Positions 7,354 to 14,716 of a stretch of 64,000 nt of DNA are shown one piece after another. Origin of the DNA: Lachnospiraceae bacterium. GTDB taxonomy: Bacteria > Bacillota > Clostridia > Lachnospirales > Lachnospiraceae. Position 1 is the first letter of the stretch. Each line of letters starts with the position of its first letter. A program made the translations under genes and the position numbers. The notes beneath the pieces are model-generated. The model saw nothing but the letters and a program-made list of their open reading frames with translations. It was not told the DNA's origin and did not search any database. The DNA lies in NCBI GenBank assembly GCA_900168235.1, contig FUZG01000016.1:1-64000 (forward strand), written 5' to 3'.

Positions 7354-7404
7354 TCACATTTTGATTCCCCTGCTTACAATGTAAGTAGGGGAATCAAAAT
7401 GTGA
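7354..7404. repeat. Long hairpin: 24-bp arms, 3-nt loop
   Basis: Arms 7354-7377 and 7381-7404 pair at 23 of 24 positions around AAT. It starts 35 bp after the XRE-dynamin stop codon and would end or stabilise that transcript. It lacks a clear T-run and is far longer than the other terminators in the window. A mobile-element end or a binding site are alternatives. Confidence 0.75.
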
Positions 7405-7420
7405 TATCATTGTTGAAAAT

Positions 7421-7567
7421 GTGTCTTTGTTCGATATAGTCAGAGCTTTTACGATTAACACCCAGAAATCTATGAAAGCATATGCTTTTAATGAGGAAAC
7501 AGAGTATCGTAAACAATTAACGCAATATCTGTCTCGTATTAAAAGTGTTAGGAACGATGATTTTTGA
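7421..7567 (+). pseudogene. Short coding-like remnant, unknown
   Basis: Forty-eight codons from a possible GTG read VSLFDIVRAF through KSVRNDDF, with ordinary amino-acid composition and a stop at 7565. No ribosome site precedes it, and its frame is closed by a stop inside the long hairpin. I do not recognise a family. It is probably the tail of a gene lost by rearrangement, though chance cannot be excluded. Confidence 0.25.
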
Positions 7568-7628
7568 CGTTCTTGATCAGTAGAAATGTTAATAATATCT
7601 TATACAAAAAAGTTTTTTACATGTAATT

Positions 7629-7680
7629 TAATAGTTAAATAATAGTAAATAACATGTAATTTACTATTATTTAACTATTA
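7629..7680. repeat. AT-only hairpin: 22-bp perfect arms, 8-nt loop
   Basis: Arms 7629-7650 and 7659-7680 are exact reverse complements, made almost only of A and T. A direct repeat ACATGTAATTTA also occurs at 7619-7630 and 7652-7663, overlapping the arms. It lies in a gene-free stretch. It may be a small non-autonomous element end or a protein-binding palindrome. Confidence 0.75.
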
Positions 7681-7720
7681 AGAATATATAAATTAAAGCA
7701 ACACCACGTCTGTTCTTGTC

Positions 7721-7813
7721 TGATGCGTATTGAGAAAAGCCAGATACAGATGGCAATAGACAGTAAAATTCATCCTGTGTCTGTCGCATCATCTTCAGTA
7801 TTGAGAAAAGCCA
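7721..7813. repeat. Paired 16-bp direct repeats with an imperfect stem between them
   Basis: GTATTGAGAAAAGCCA occurs exactly at 7728-7743 and 7798-7813 (70 bp apart). TGATGCG (7721-7727) is inverted at 7785-7791, and CAGATACAGATG (7741-7752) is nearly inverted at 7771-7783. The region could fold into a structured RNA or be the relic of a duplication. No open frame spans it. Confidence 0.5.
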
Positions 7814-7931
7814 AATAAAGATAAGTCTTCATAAACTTGTATGGTAGAGCCACTTGGATGGTTAGAAGATTATTTGTTCATGTGAAGGAATCTTGCGGTT
7901 TGAATGGGATTGACCATCGGTTAAAATAGAG

Positions 7932-8120
7932 ATGATTGATGCGAAGAATGATCTGTTTGCTGAGAATTCCTGGTGTTTTAGAAATTTTTTGGTTAGGGCA
8001 AAATACAATAATATTGATAAAGTCATATATTCGACAACGGAGTACTTGGAAAAGTTTTTGAGATATTTGCTCATTGAAGAGAAGCTTGAGCTTAATAACA
8101 ATCGAGAGATACACATCTAA
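7932..8120 (+). CDS. Short hypothetical open frame
   Basis: Sixty-two codons starting MIDAKNDLFAENSW and ending directly before a strong terminator hairpin. The only upstream support is a weak AATAGAG. The composition is not obviously wrong for a protein, but no family is recognised. It may be a remnant inside a decayed stretch. The terminator immediately after it slightly favours a transcript reaching this point. Confidence 0.3.
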   Translation: MIDAKNDLFAENSWCFRNFLVRAKYNNIDKVIYSTTEYLEKFLRYLLIEEKLELNNNREIHI

Positions 8121-8121
8121 A

Positions 8122-8157
8122 AAACAGCCACACCGGAATGATACCGATGTGGCTGTT
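8122..8157. terminator. Bidirectional rho-independent terminator
   Basis: Arms 8122-8136 and 8143-8157 pair at 14 of 15 positions, with A-run on the left and TTT on the right. It lies 18 bp beyond the stop of the minus-strand gene at 8176-8484 and also closes anything reading from the left. Confidence 0.8.
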
Positions 8158-8175
8158 TCCTATGTATTGGATAAT

Positions 8176-8484
8176 TTAGGCGATCTCCGGTTCGTCACGA
8201 AGGTAGAGCGCATACTCTTTAATGGTACGCTCGATAGTAGCCATCTGCTTCTTATGAGAAGCCTTAAAATCACGGTTCGCTTTCAGGTCACGAAGAAGCT
8301 GGACTATCTGTCGCGGATCATCAATGGTATAAATCTCGCCGGAAAGAATATTTGATTCTTGGAAGAACATGTTTGTCTCTGCAAGTGCGATAAACATCTC
8401 TTCAACTTCTCGGAAATTGTACTTCTGTACGAGGCTCTGAGTGAATCTGTTCTTTCTGTCCTGTGCGATCTCTGTAATGCTCAT
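8176..8484 (-). CDS. Hypothetical protein, 102 residues
   Basis: A small, charged, probably all-helical cytoplasmic protein beginning MSITEIAQDRKNRF, with no signal peptide, membrane segment or recognised motif. The start is supported by GAAAGGA 5 bases before the ATG, and a strong terminator follows the stop. It stands alone between the accessory region and ilvE. I do not recognise the family. Confidence 0.6.
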   Translation of the reverse strand: MSITEIAQDRKNRFTQSLVQKYNFREVEEMFIALAETNMFFQESNILSGEIYTIDDPRQIVQLLRDLKANRDFKASHKKQMATIERTIKEYALYLRDEPEIA

Positions 8485-8513
8485 GTTGTCCTTTCTGCCG
8501 GAGAAAAACCGAC

Positions 8514-8539
8514 GTTTCCGCGTCCCTTACCACGGAAAC
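8514..8539 (-). promoter_or_regulatory. Leader hairpin before the 102-residue gene
   Basis: On the minus strand a 7-bp stem (GTTTCCG with CGGAAAC) with a 12-nt loop is followed within 5 nt by GGTTTTTC and then, about 20 nt on, by the ribosome site. This resembles a weak intrinsic terminator or attenuator in the leader. It is suggestive only. The surrounding gap 8485-8913 otherwise holds just the ilvE promoter. Confidence 0.3.
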
Positions 8540-8773
8540 TAGTGTATTCTTCTGAAGGACCCCTTGTATGTGTTTTTAATACTCCAAATGCGGTCTGTTT
8601 TATAATGCACGAGAGCCGCAAAAAACTCCCTAAGTTTACTATTTTTTCAGGATGATGTCAAAGTATCGGAGAGGTTAAAACATTTGAAACAAGTGCATTA
8701 TGAGTTGATCTATTTTAATCACATCACCTGGTTAAAAAAGAGCAGAAAATTTGAAATATGTTAATCAACTGCC

Positions 8774-8802
8774 TTGTTTTTTAAATTTTAACGCATTACA
8801 AT
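8774..8802 (+). promoter_or_regulatory. Probable ilvE promoter
   Basis: TTGTTT (8774-8779) and TACAAT (8797-8802) lie 17 bp apart, about 110 bp before the ilvE start. I see no T-box antiterminator or other known leucine/valine-responsive leader in the leader sequence. Confidence 0.5.
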
Positions 8803-8913
8803 ATTAAAGAATCACGTTTTAAGTGTACAAAAATACGTGTATTCAATGACAAGAGCGCTGCTGTACAGACTATTTTTGAGGGCAGCAAAAAAGAAAGAAA
8901 GGAAGTATTCACT

Positions 8914-9945
8914 ATGGCAACTAAGAATATCGACTGGGCGAACATTGGGTTCGGGTATATGAAAACTGAGTACCGTTACGTCTCAAACTTCAAAGACGGA
9001 AAGTGGGATGACGGTGTCATTACCACCGACGACAAGGTCGTCCTCAGTGAGTGTGCCGGTGTACTTCAGTACGCGCAGACCTGTTTTGAAGGTCTGAAGG
9101 CTTATAGAACAGAGGATGGAAAGGTTGTTTGTTTCCGTCCGGACCTCAACGCACAGCGTATGATCGATTCAGCAGAGAGACTTGAGATGCCGGTATTCCC
9201 GGAGGATCGTTTCATCAAGGCTGTTGAGGAAGTTGTAAAGGCAAATCTCGACTGGGTTCCGCCTTATGGAACAGGTGCAACACTTTATATCCGTCCGTAT
9301 ATGTTTGGTTCAAACCCTGTTATCGGAGTTAAGCCGGCTGACGAGTATCAGTTCCGCATATTTGTTACTCCTGTTGGACCGTACTTCAAGGGCGGCGCAA
9401 AGCCTATCGTATTAAAGATCTCTGACTTTGACCGTGCAGCACCGAGAGGAACAGGCCATGTTAAGGCTGGTCTTAACTATGCAATGAGCCTTCACGCTAT
9501 CGTACAGGCTCACGAGGAAGGCTTTGCTGAGAATATATATCTTGATCCTGCTACACGCACAAAGATCGAGGAGACAGGCGGAGCAAATCTTATCTTCGTT
9601 GATAAGGAAGGAAATCTCGTTATTCCGAAGTCTGATTCCATCCTTCCGTCCATCACAAGACGTTCTCTGCACATCGTTGCTGAGAAGTATCTTGGTGCTA
9701 AGGTTACAGAGAGAGAGGTTCTTCTCTCTGAGGTAGAGTCAGGTGAGTTCGTTGAGTGTGGTCTCTGCGGAACAGCAGCAGTTATCAGCCCTGTAGGAAA
9801 GATCAACGACCATGGCAAGGAAATCTGCTTCGCAAGCGGCATGGACGAGATGGGGCCTGTTACCAAGAAGCTCTACGACACTCTTACAGGAATCCAGATG
9901 GGACGCATCGAAGGTCCTGAAGGCTGGGTACATGTAATCGAGTAA
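8914..9945 (+). CDS. ilvE: Branched-chain amino acid aminotransferase
   Basis: A 343-residue fold-type IV PLP enzyme that transfers amino groups between glutamate and the keto acids of leucine, isoleucine and valine. The PLP-binding lysine is in GTGHVKAGLNYA (K184). The substrate- and cofactor-binding motifs EETGGANLIFV and CGLCGTAAVISPVG match the long (type II) branch of the family rather than the short E. coli type. AAAGGAAG precedes the ATG. The gene is monocistronic, closed by a terminator at 9998-10026. Confidence 0.93.
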   Translation: MATKNIDWANIGFGYMKTEYRYVSNFKDGKWDDGVITTDDKVVLSECAGVLQYAQTCFEGLKAYRTEDGKVVCFRPDLNAQRMIDSAERLEMPVFPEDRFIKAVEEVVKANLDWVPPYGTGATLYIRPYMFGSNPVIGVKPADEYQFRIFVTPVGPYFKGGAKPIVLKISDFDRAAPRGTGHVKAGLNYAMSLHAIVQAHEEGFAENIYLDPATRTKIEETGGANLIFVDKEGNLVIPKSDSILPSITRRSLHIVAEKYLGAKVTEREVLLSEVESGEFVECGLCGTAAVISPVGKINDHGKEICFASGMDEMGPVTKKLYDTLTGIQMGRIEGPEGWVHVIE

Positions 9946-9997
9946 AGATAAAACGCGATACACAACTAAATCACGATTATCTTCCTGAAATAAAAGA

Positions 9998-10026
9998 GGG
10001 ACATCACATTTCGGTGTGATGTTCCC
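9998..10026 (+). terminator. ilvE terminator
   Basis: A stem of about 11 bp (GGGACATCACA with TGTGATGTTCCC) around a short loop is followed by CTTGTGTTTT. It lies about 50 bp after the ilvE stop. Confidence 0.75.
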
Positions 10027-10203
10027 CTTGTGTTTTCGGAATAGTGGTATTCTTTTTAATGATTTGAGTATAAAACAGAATTTTGTACATACGATTTCTG
10101 TGGATTAAAATGTGTAGAAAACCATTTCCACAGCTCTGACAGCGAGATTGAATTGTGGATACAGAAAACAGTATACAGGTAAAATATCTAAACAATTACA
10201 AAA

Positions 10204-10235
10204 GCCGTCATTCTGAAGTGCATCAGAATGACGGC
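10204..10235 (-). terminator. pyrBI terminator
   Basis: A 13-bp perfect stem (10204-10216 with 10223-10235) and 6-nt loop lies 17 bp after the pyrI stop. On the minus strand it runs into CTTTTG. It ends the pyrBI transcript. Confidence 0.8.
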
Positions 10236-10252
10236 AAAATTATTATAATTGT

Positions 10253-10723
10253 TTATTTATTAGAATCCTGATTTACCCATTCAGTCTCGCAATACTTGCA
10301 TCTGTAAGTACCGCGATATGCATCAGTCAGATAGAAAACATGATCCAGTTCCTGCTCGATAGAAGTGATGCAGCGGGGATTGTGGCACTTGATCACATTA
10401 GTGATGGTCTTCGGGAGTTCCAGATGAGGGCGCTCAATGATCTCGCCATCCTTGATGATATCAACAGTAGCTGTGTGATCAAGAAAAGCAATGGTATCAA
10501 GATCATACTCGCGAAGAGGCATCTCAACCTTGATCATATCTTTTTTACCCATCTTCATGCTGGACGCATTAGTAATGATCGCAACACTGCAGTTCAGCTT
10601 ATCGAGTCCCAGGTCATTGTACAGCTTCATAGCCTTGCCCGGATGAATATGGTCGATAACAAAACCTTCTTCGATCTTACCAACATTCAATTTATACTGT
10701 TTACGCTTTTCAGCTTCAGACAT
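10253..10723 (-). CDS. pyrI: Aspartate carbamoyltransferase regulatory chain
   Basis: A 156-residue regulatory subunit of aspartate carbamoyltransferase, which binds nucleotides and modulates PyrB. The four zinc-binding cysteines are visible at C113, C118, C142 and C145 (CHNPRC and CKYC), in the domain that contacts the catalytic chain. The ATG at 10723 follows GGAGG; a 5' extension to 10747 has no ribosome site. It lies 31 bp after pyrB in the same operon. Having PyrI means the enzyme is of the regulated type, unlike the Bacillus enzyme. Confidence 0.92.
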   Translation of the reverse strand: MSEAEKRKQYKLNVGKIEEGFVIDHIHPGKAMKLYNDLGLDKLNCSVAIITNASSMKMGKKDMIKVEMPLREYDLDTIAFLDHTATVDIIKDGEIIERPHLELPKTITNVIKCHNPRCITSIEQELDHVFYLTDAYRGTYRCKYCETEWVNQDSNK

Positions 10724-10754
10724 AATATCCTCCGTTAAGAAAGTCAAAATCGGG

Positions 10755-11678
10755 TTAATCCACTTTGATATTAAGCAGTGTAAGGATCAGCGCCATGCGG
10801 ACGTACATGCCGTACTTAACCTGCTTAAAATAAACCGCTCTCGGGTCATCATCGATCTCTGTTGCGATCTCGTTTACACGAGGCAGAGGGTGGAGAACGA
10901 GCATTTCAGAACTTGCAAGCTCCATCTTCTTTTTATCAAGGATATAGAAATCCTTCAAACGTACATAATCTTCCTCGTTAAAGAAGCGTTCCTTCTGTAC
11001 ACGAGTCATGTAAAGGATGTCAAGAGACGGCAGAACATCTTCAAGCTTCGTAACCTCACGAAAAGCAATGTTGTTCTGGATCAGGAGATCATCACGGATG
11101 TAACTTGGAAGTTTAAGTTCTTTCGGGGAGATAAAAACAAATTTAACATTGGCATAACGTACCAATGCACGAATAAGAGAATGAACAGTGCGTCCAAATT
11201 TAAGATCGCCGCACATACCGATCGTAAGATTGTCGAGATGACCCTTAAGAGAACGGATCGTAAGAAGATCAGTGAAAGTCTGGGTAGGATGCTGATGACC
11301 ACCGTCACCGGCGTTAATAACAGGAATAGTAGATTTGGAAGCTGCTACGAGAGGAGCACCTTCTTTCGGATGACGCATCGCTGCGATATCTGCAAAGCAG
11401 GAAGCCACGCGGATCGTATCTGCAACGGTCTCGCCCTTCATGGCTGACGAAGAATCTGCGGAATGAAAACCAAGACATTGACCGCCAAGTCTCAGCATTG
11501 CGGCCTCAAAAGAAAGTCGTGTTCGTGTGCTCGGTTCATAAAATAAAGTTGCCAGGATCTTTCCATCGCATGCATGCGCATACTTTGCCGGATCGCGGAT
11601 GATATCATCGGCGAGATCCATGAGAGAATCCAGCTCTTCAACAGAGAAGTCCAGGGGACTCAGGATACTTCTGACCAT
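10755..11678 (-). CDS. pyrB: Aspartate carbamoyltransferase catalytic chain
   Basis: A 307-residue enzyme that joins carbamoyl phosphate and aspartate in the first committed step of pyrimidine synthesis. STRTRLSFE (50-58) is the carbamoyl-phosphate site and HPTQTFTDL lies in the active site; HPLPRVNEI is near the C-terminus. AGGAGG precedes the chosen ATG at 11678; an extension to 11750 would run into the promoter. It is followed by pyrI, so the holoenzyme is made from one operon. No PyrR attenuator was seen in the 70-bp leader. Confidence 0.95.
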   Translation of the reverse strand: MVRSILSPLDFSVEELDSLMDLADDIIRDPAKYAHACDGKILATLFYEPSTRTRLSFEAAMLRLGGQCLGFHSADSSSAMKGETVADTIRVASCFADIAAMRHPKEGAPLVAASKSTIPVINAGDGGHQHPTQTFTDLLTIRSLKGHLDNLTIGMCGDLKFGRTVHSLIRALVRYANVKFVFISPKELKLPSYIRDDLLIQNNIAFREVTKLEDVLPSLDILYMTRVQKERFFNEEDYVRLKDFYILDKKKMELASSEMLVLHPLPRVNEIATEIDDDPRAVYFKQVKYGMYVRMALILTLLNIKVD

Positions 11679-11721
11679 GTTTCCTCCTATTTTTGAGAAA
11701 ATGTTTATATTGCCGCCGAAT

Positions 11722-11750
11722 ATTATAGTGCGGAGCGCTTCAAAATACAA
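11722..11750 (-). promoter_or_regulatory. pyrBI promoter
   Basis: On the minus strand TTGTAT (11750-11745) and TATAAT (11727-11722) are 17 bp apart. Initiation would give a leader of roughly 40 nt, too short for a classical attenuator. Confidence 0.7.
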
Positions 11751-11852
11751 GGAAAAACTTAGACGAAGTGATTAGACAGCGTGTCGAATAATCTATGAAA
11801 ACGGACAATATGCTTATATTTTGTTTTATATAAAAAAACATATTATTAATTA

Positions 11853-11881
11853 TTGACAGTGCGATTGTATACAAGTGTTAT
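11853..11881 (+). promoter_or_regulatory. Upstream promoter of small operon, with GTATAC in spacer
   Basis: TTGACA (11853-11858) and TGTTAT (11876-11881) are 17 bp apart. The spacer contains TTGTATACAA (11867-11876 region), related to the site in the ADP-ribosylglycohydrolase and XRE-dynamin promoters. Confidence 0.6.
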
Positions 11882-11910
11882 TGACACATGTATACAATAT
11901 ACAATATTAA
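11881..11910 (+). promoter_or_regulatory. Second, tandem promoter of small operon, with GTATAC in spacer
   Basis: TTGACA (11881-11886) is followed after 18 bp by TATTAA (11905-11910). The spacer contains TGTATACAATATACAA. Together with the preceding promoter this gives two tandem TTGACA boxes, each with a GTATAC-type site downstream, 28 bp apart. Confidence 0.55.
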
Positions 11911-11945
11911 TTAAACCTTCGCTCTATCTACAAGGAGGTAGGAAA

Positions 11946-12059
11946 ATGAGGAAAAAGGATGTTGTGAGAAAAATAATCGGAGTCATTGTAGCATTAAGGA
12001 TAAATGATCTTACACTTGATGGACAGAAAGGGATGAGATCGATCGGTTATGATGGATGA
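11946..12059 (+). CDS. Small hypothetical protein, 37 residues
   Basis: Starts MRKKDVVRKIIGVIVAL behind an AAGGAGGT ribosome site 8 bases upstream. It is basic at the N-terminus with a short hydrophobic stretch (about 10-18), too short to call a membrane segment. The stop overlaps the next gene by 11 nt, so the two are likely translationally coupled. Tandem promoters with GTATAC sites drive the pair. No family recognised; a regulator-plus-partner or toxin-antitoxin-like arrangement is possible but unproven. Confidence 0.55.
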   Translation: MRKKDVVRKIIGVIVALRINDLTLDGQKGMRSIGYDG

Positions 12060-12309
12060 TACCAATATGATCGTCAATGATAAAATTTGTGAGCTGACAA
12101 GCAGTGATGAATATATTAATGCTCCGATAGATGAAAGGATCAGACTTGTAAACGCTTTGTTTGATGCTCTTCAAAAAGAGGCTCATATTATTGAGTACAG
12201 CTATAATGCAGGAGAAATGCTATATTCGTTTACTTACAAAAGCGGGCTTTCAGGTGGCGTTTTTATCAAAGATTTTTCAACCCCGTCCGGTAGGATTCCG
12301 ATGAATTAA
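12049..12309 (+). CDS. Small hypothetical protein, 86 residues
   Basis: An acidic protein starting MMDDTNMIVNDKICEL, with no signal peptide or membrane segment. It starts inside the preceding 37-codon gene and ends directly at a strong terminator. Family unknown. Its first helix-rich half (about 15-50) and beta-prone second half suggest a small folded domain. Confidence 0.6.
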   Translation: MMDDTNMIVNDKICELTSSDEYINAPIDERIRLVNALFDALQKEAHIIEYSYNAGEMLYSFTYKSGLSGGVFIKDFSTPSGRIPMN

Positions 12310-12355
12310 AAAAGGAGTGTCTGTGGTGATATGTATCACTGCAGACACTCCTTTT
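12309..12355. terminator. Bidirectional rho-independent terminator
   Basis: AAAAGGAGTGTCTG and CAGACACTCCTTTT pair perfectly over 14 bp, with A and T tracts on each side. It serves the small operon on the plus strand and the convergent DUF5050 gene. Confidence 0.88.
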
Positions 12356-12403
12356 AACATGGCTTTTTGATATGATCTGAAGTTGATTTTTGAAAAAATG
12401 AGG

Positions 12404-13423
12404 TTACTTCTTAGTAGGACGTATCGCAAAGATCTGCGGATTAACAGGCCCGTTCACAAGCTGGTGGTATACAAGAGAAGAGCTTTCATAAGGTCTGAAA
12501 TAAACATAAACGGAAGAAGAATTAATCTCCGTGAAGTTACCCGGCATGATGATCTCATTGCTGCTGCCGTCTGTTCTCATGCGCTTCATTGCAGGCTCGG
12601 TGTTGGAATTTTTCTGGTAATAGATCCAGGTGTCATTAACAACATTGAAACAGTCAACACGGTCGGTGGTCAGAACTTCCTCAGTTCCTCCGCTTAAAGG
12701 TCTCCTGCACAGTGAGAAGCTGTTTACGTTATCAAGATAATAAACATAACTTCCCGAAACTACAGGGAAAGAAATATTTCCTTCAAAAACAACGCTTTTT
12801 GCACCGTTCAGCACATTATAAGAATGAAGACTGTGATCATTTTTTTGTCCTGCGTAGTAGATCACGTTGTTCACCGCGCAAACAGGATAAACAGGTTCGT
12901 CCGTGAGCTGGACTTCCTTAGTGTTGTCGATGTGCTTTTTATAAAGAGTGAGTGCGTAAACATCATCAAAGTACTGGTAATACACGTCACTGTTTATGAG
13001 CACGACAGATGTAACAGGTGCCTTCTGGAGGCAGACTGTCTTTTTTCCGGCGAGAGTGGAACGATATATCCCGAGATTTCGGGCGAGGAATGCAAGTGCA
13101 GCATCCTTGTTTTTATCATAATTCTGGTAATAGTAGATGTATTTTCCGGCAATGTTAATATAGGCAACGCTTTCATCGATGATCTTCTTAGGCTCAGATT
13201 CATCGGGCTTCATACGATAAAGCGCACCGCCGTCACTGTAATTATGGAAGTAGACATATCCGTCATGTTCGCAGACCATACCCATATTATTGAGGTTTCC
13301 TGCGGTGTTGCCCACAGTGCCTGTCGGATTTTCCGGAATGATACCGCTTAGATACCGCGTTACCCCAAGCGCGATAATAAGCGCAAAAAGAACAACAAGA
13401 AACAGGATGTTACGTTTATTCAT
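12404..13423 (-). CDS. Membrane-anchored DUF5050 protein (beta-propeller-like repeats)
   Basis: A 339-residue protein with one N-terminal membrane segment (about 5-24) and an extracytoplasmic remainder. The rest is built of repeats of the form YxxxYxDxxLY(R/K)MxxDG, with frequent YYY/YYQ strands, the pattern of DUF5050 domains that are thought to form propeller blades. The ATG at 13423 follows GAGGGGGA; the upstream frame to 13453 lacks support. It is transcribed alone and convergent with the small operon. A sensing or binding role outside the cell is inferred. Confidence 0.75.
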   Translation of the reverse strand: MNKRNILFLVVLFALIIALGVTRYLSGIIPENPTGTVGNTAGNLNNMGMVCEHDGYVYFHNYSDGGALYRMKPDESEPKKIIDESVAYINIAGKYIYYYQNYDKNKDAALAFLARNLGIYRSTLAGKKTVCLQKAPVTSVVLINSDVYYQYFDDVYALTLYKKHIDNTKEVQLTDEPVYPVCAVNNVIYYAGQKNDHSLHSYNVLNGAKSVVFEGNISFPVVSGSYVYYLDNVNSFSLCRRPLSGGTEEVLTTDRVDCFNVVNDTWIYYQKNSNTEPAMKRMRTDGSSNEIIMPGNFTEINSSSVYVYFRPYESSSLVYHQLVNGPVNPQIFAIRPTKK

Positions 13424-13576
13424 TTTTTTGTCCCCCTCAGACTTAAAATGCACAATAAAAAACGCGAAATTATCCCTTCTTTATATCAACGATTATAACC
13501 TGTGAACGTTGTGTTTTCAATTATTAAGCTGTATGATTAAAGGTACAACTTAAAGCTATATGGAGGAACCGGAGTA

Positions 13577-14704
13577 ATGGAATTAGACGACTACAGACAG
13601 GAAATAGACCGGATCGATGCGGAGATCGTAAAACTTTACGAAGAACGCATGGAAGTAAGCGAGAAAGTCGCTGATTTCAAGATCCGGAACGGAAAAAATG
13701 TACTTGACCGTGCAAGAGAAGAGCAGAAGCTTGCAAAGATCAGGAGCCTGACCCACAGCAAATTCAATGCACTGGGAGTTACAGAGCTTTTTGAGCAGAT
13801 CATGTCCATGAGCCGTAAAAAGCAGTACGCACTTATGCAGGAGCGCGGGATCTACGGAAATACTCCATTTATTCCGGTTGACGAATTGTATAAAGACAAT
13901 GTAAGAGTTGTATTTCAGGGTGTGAACGGCGCGTACTCAGAAGCTGCCATGGTGAAGTTTTTTGGAGAAGATATAGAGGCACATTCCGTGAAGTCATTCC
14001 GTGAAGCAATGTGCGCTATCGCAGAAGGATCGGCAGAGTATGCGGTCCTGCCTATTGAAAACAGCTCAGCAGGCATCGTTTCTGAGAACTATGACCTTCT
14101 TACAGAATATGAAAATTACATCGTTGCTGAGCAGACGATAAAGATCGATAACTGCCTCATGGGTCTTCCCGGGGCAAAGATAGAAAATATAAAGGATGTT
14201 TACTCTCATCCCATGGCTCTCATGCAGTCAGCAAGGTTCCTTGAAGATCACTCAAACTGGAGAGTCATGAGCTACGACAACACAGCTATGGCGGCGAAGA
14301 AGATCCGCGATGATAAAAACCCCGCACAGGCTGCCATCGCAGGAGAAAGAGCCGCAAAAGTATACGGTCTTGAGATACTTGCGAGAAACATTAATTTCAG
14401 CGACGGAAATTCAACCAGATTCATTATCGTAAAAAATCAGAAGATATTCAGGAGAGATGCAAAGAAGATAAGTGTATGCTTTGAGCTTCCGCATATGAGC
14501 GGTTCACTGTATTCCTGTCTCTCACACATAATTTACAATGATCTGAACATGACAAAGATCGAGAGCCGTCCGATCCCGGATCGCCCGTGGGAATACCGTT
14601 TCTTCCTTGATTTTGAAGGAAATCTCCTTGATCCCTCAGTAAAAAATGCGCTCAGAGGATTAAGAGAAGAAACACGAAACATGAAGATTCTTGGAAACTA
14701 TTAA
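13577..14704 (+). CDS. pheA: Bifunctional chorismate mutase / prephenate dehydratase
   Basis: A 375-residue enzyme that makes phenylpyruvate from chorismate in two steps. An AroQ-type chorismate mutase domain (about 1-90) starts with YRQEIDRIDAEIVKLYEER. The dehydratase domain (about 110-290) has FQGVNGAYSEAA, LPIENSSAGIV and the catalytic TRF in GNSTRFIIV (280-282). An ACT domain for phenylalanine feedback occupies about 295-375. GGAGGAA precedes the ATG. The DUF815 gene follows after 12 bp in the same direction. Confidence 0.93.
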   Translation: MELDDYRQEIDRIDAEIVKLYEERMEVSEKVADFKIRNGKNVLDRAREEQKLAKIRSLTHSKFNALGVTELFEQIMSMSRKKQYALMQERGIYGNTPFIPVDELYKDNVRVVFQGVNGAYSEAAMVKFFGEDIEAHSVKSFREAMCAIAEGSAEYAVLPIENSSAGIVSENYDLLTEYENYIVAEQTIKIDNCLMGLPGAKIENIKDVYSHPMALMQSARFLEDHSNWRVMSYDNTAMAAKKIRDDKNPAQAAIAGERAAKVYGLEILARNINFSDGNSTRFIIVKNQKIFRRDAKKISVCFELPHMSGSLYSCLSHIIYNDLNMTKIESRPIPDRPWEYRFFLDFEGNLLDPSVKNALRGLREETRNMKILGNY

Positions 14705-14716
14705 GGACGGATACAA

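Noticed and set aside
7728-7813. Two identical repeats 70 bp apart as a CRISPR array
   Set aside because: Only two copies of 16 bp, with a self-complementary segment between them and no cas genes anywhere in the window.
8359-8655. 98-codon plus-strand frame opposite the 102-residue gene
   Set aside because: Overlaps the minus-strand gene and its leader, has no ribosome site and a composition typical of a shadow frame.
11679-11850. PyrR-binding attenuator before pyrB
   Set aside because: The leader downstream of the predicted promoter is only about 40 nt and contains no terminator hairpin.
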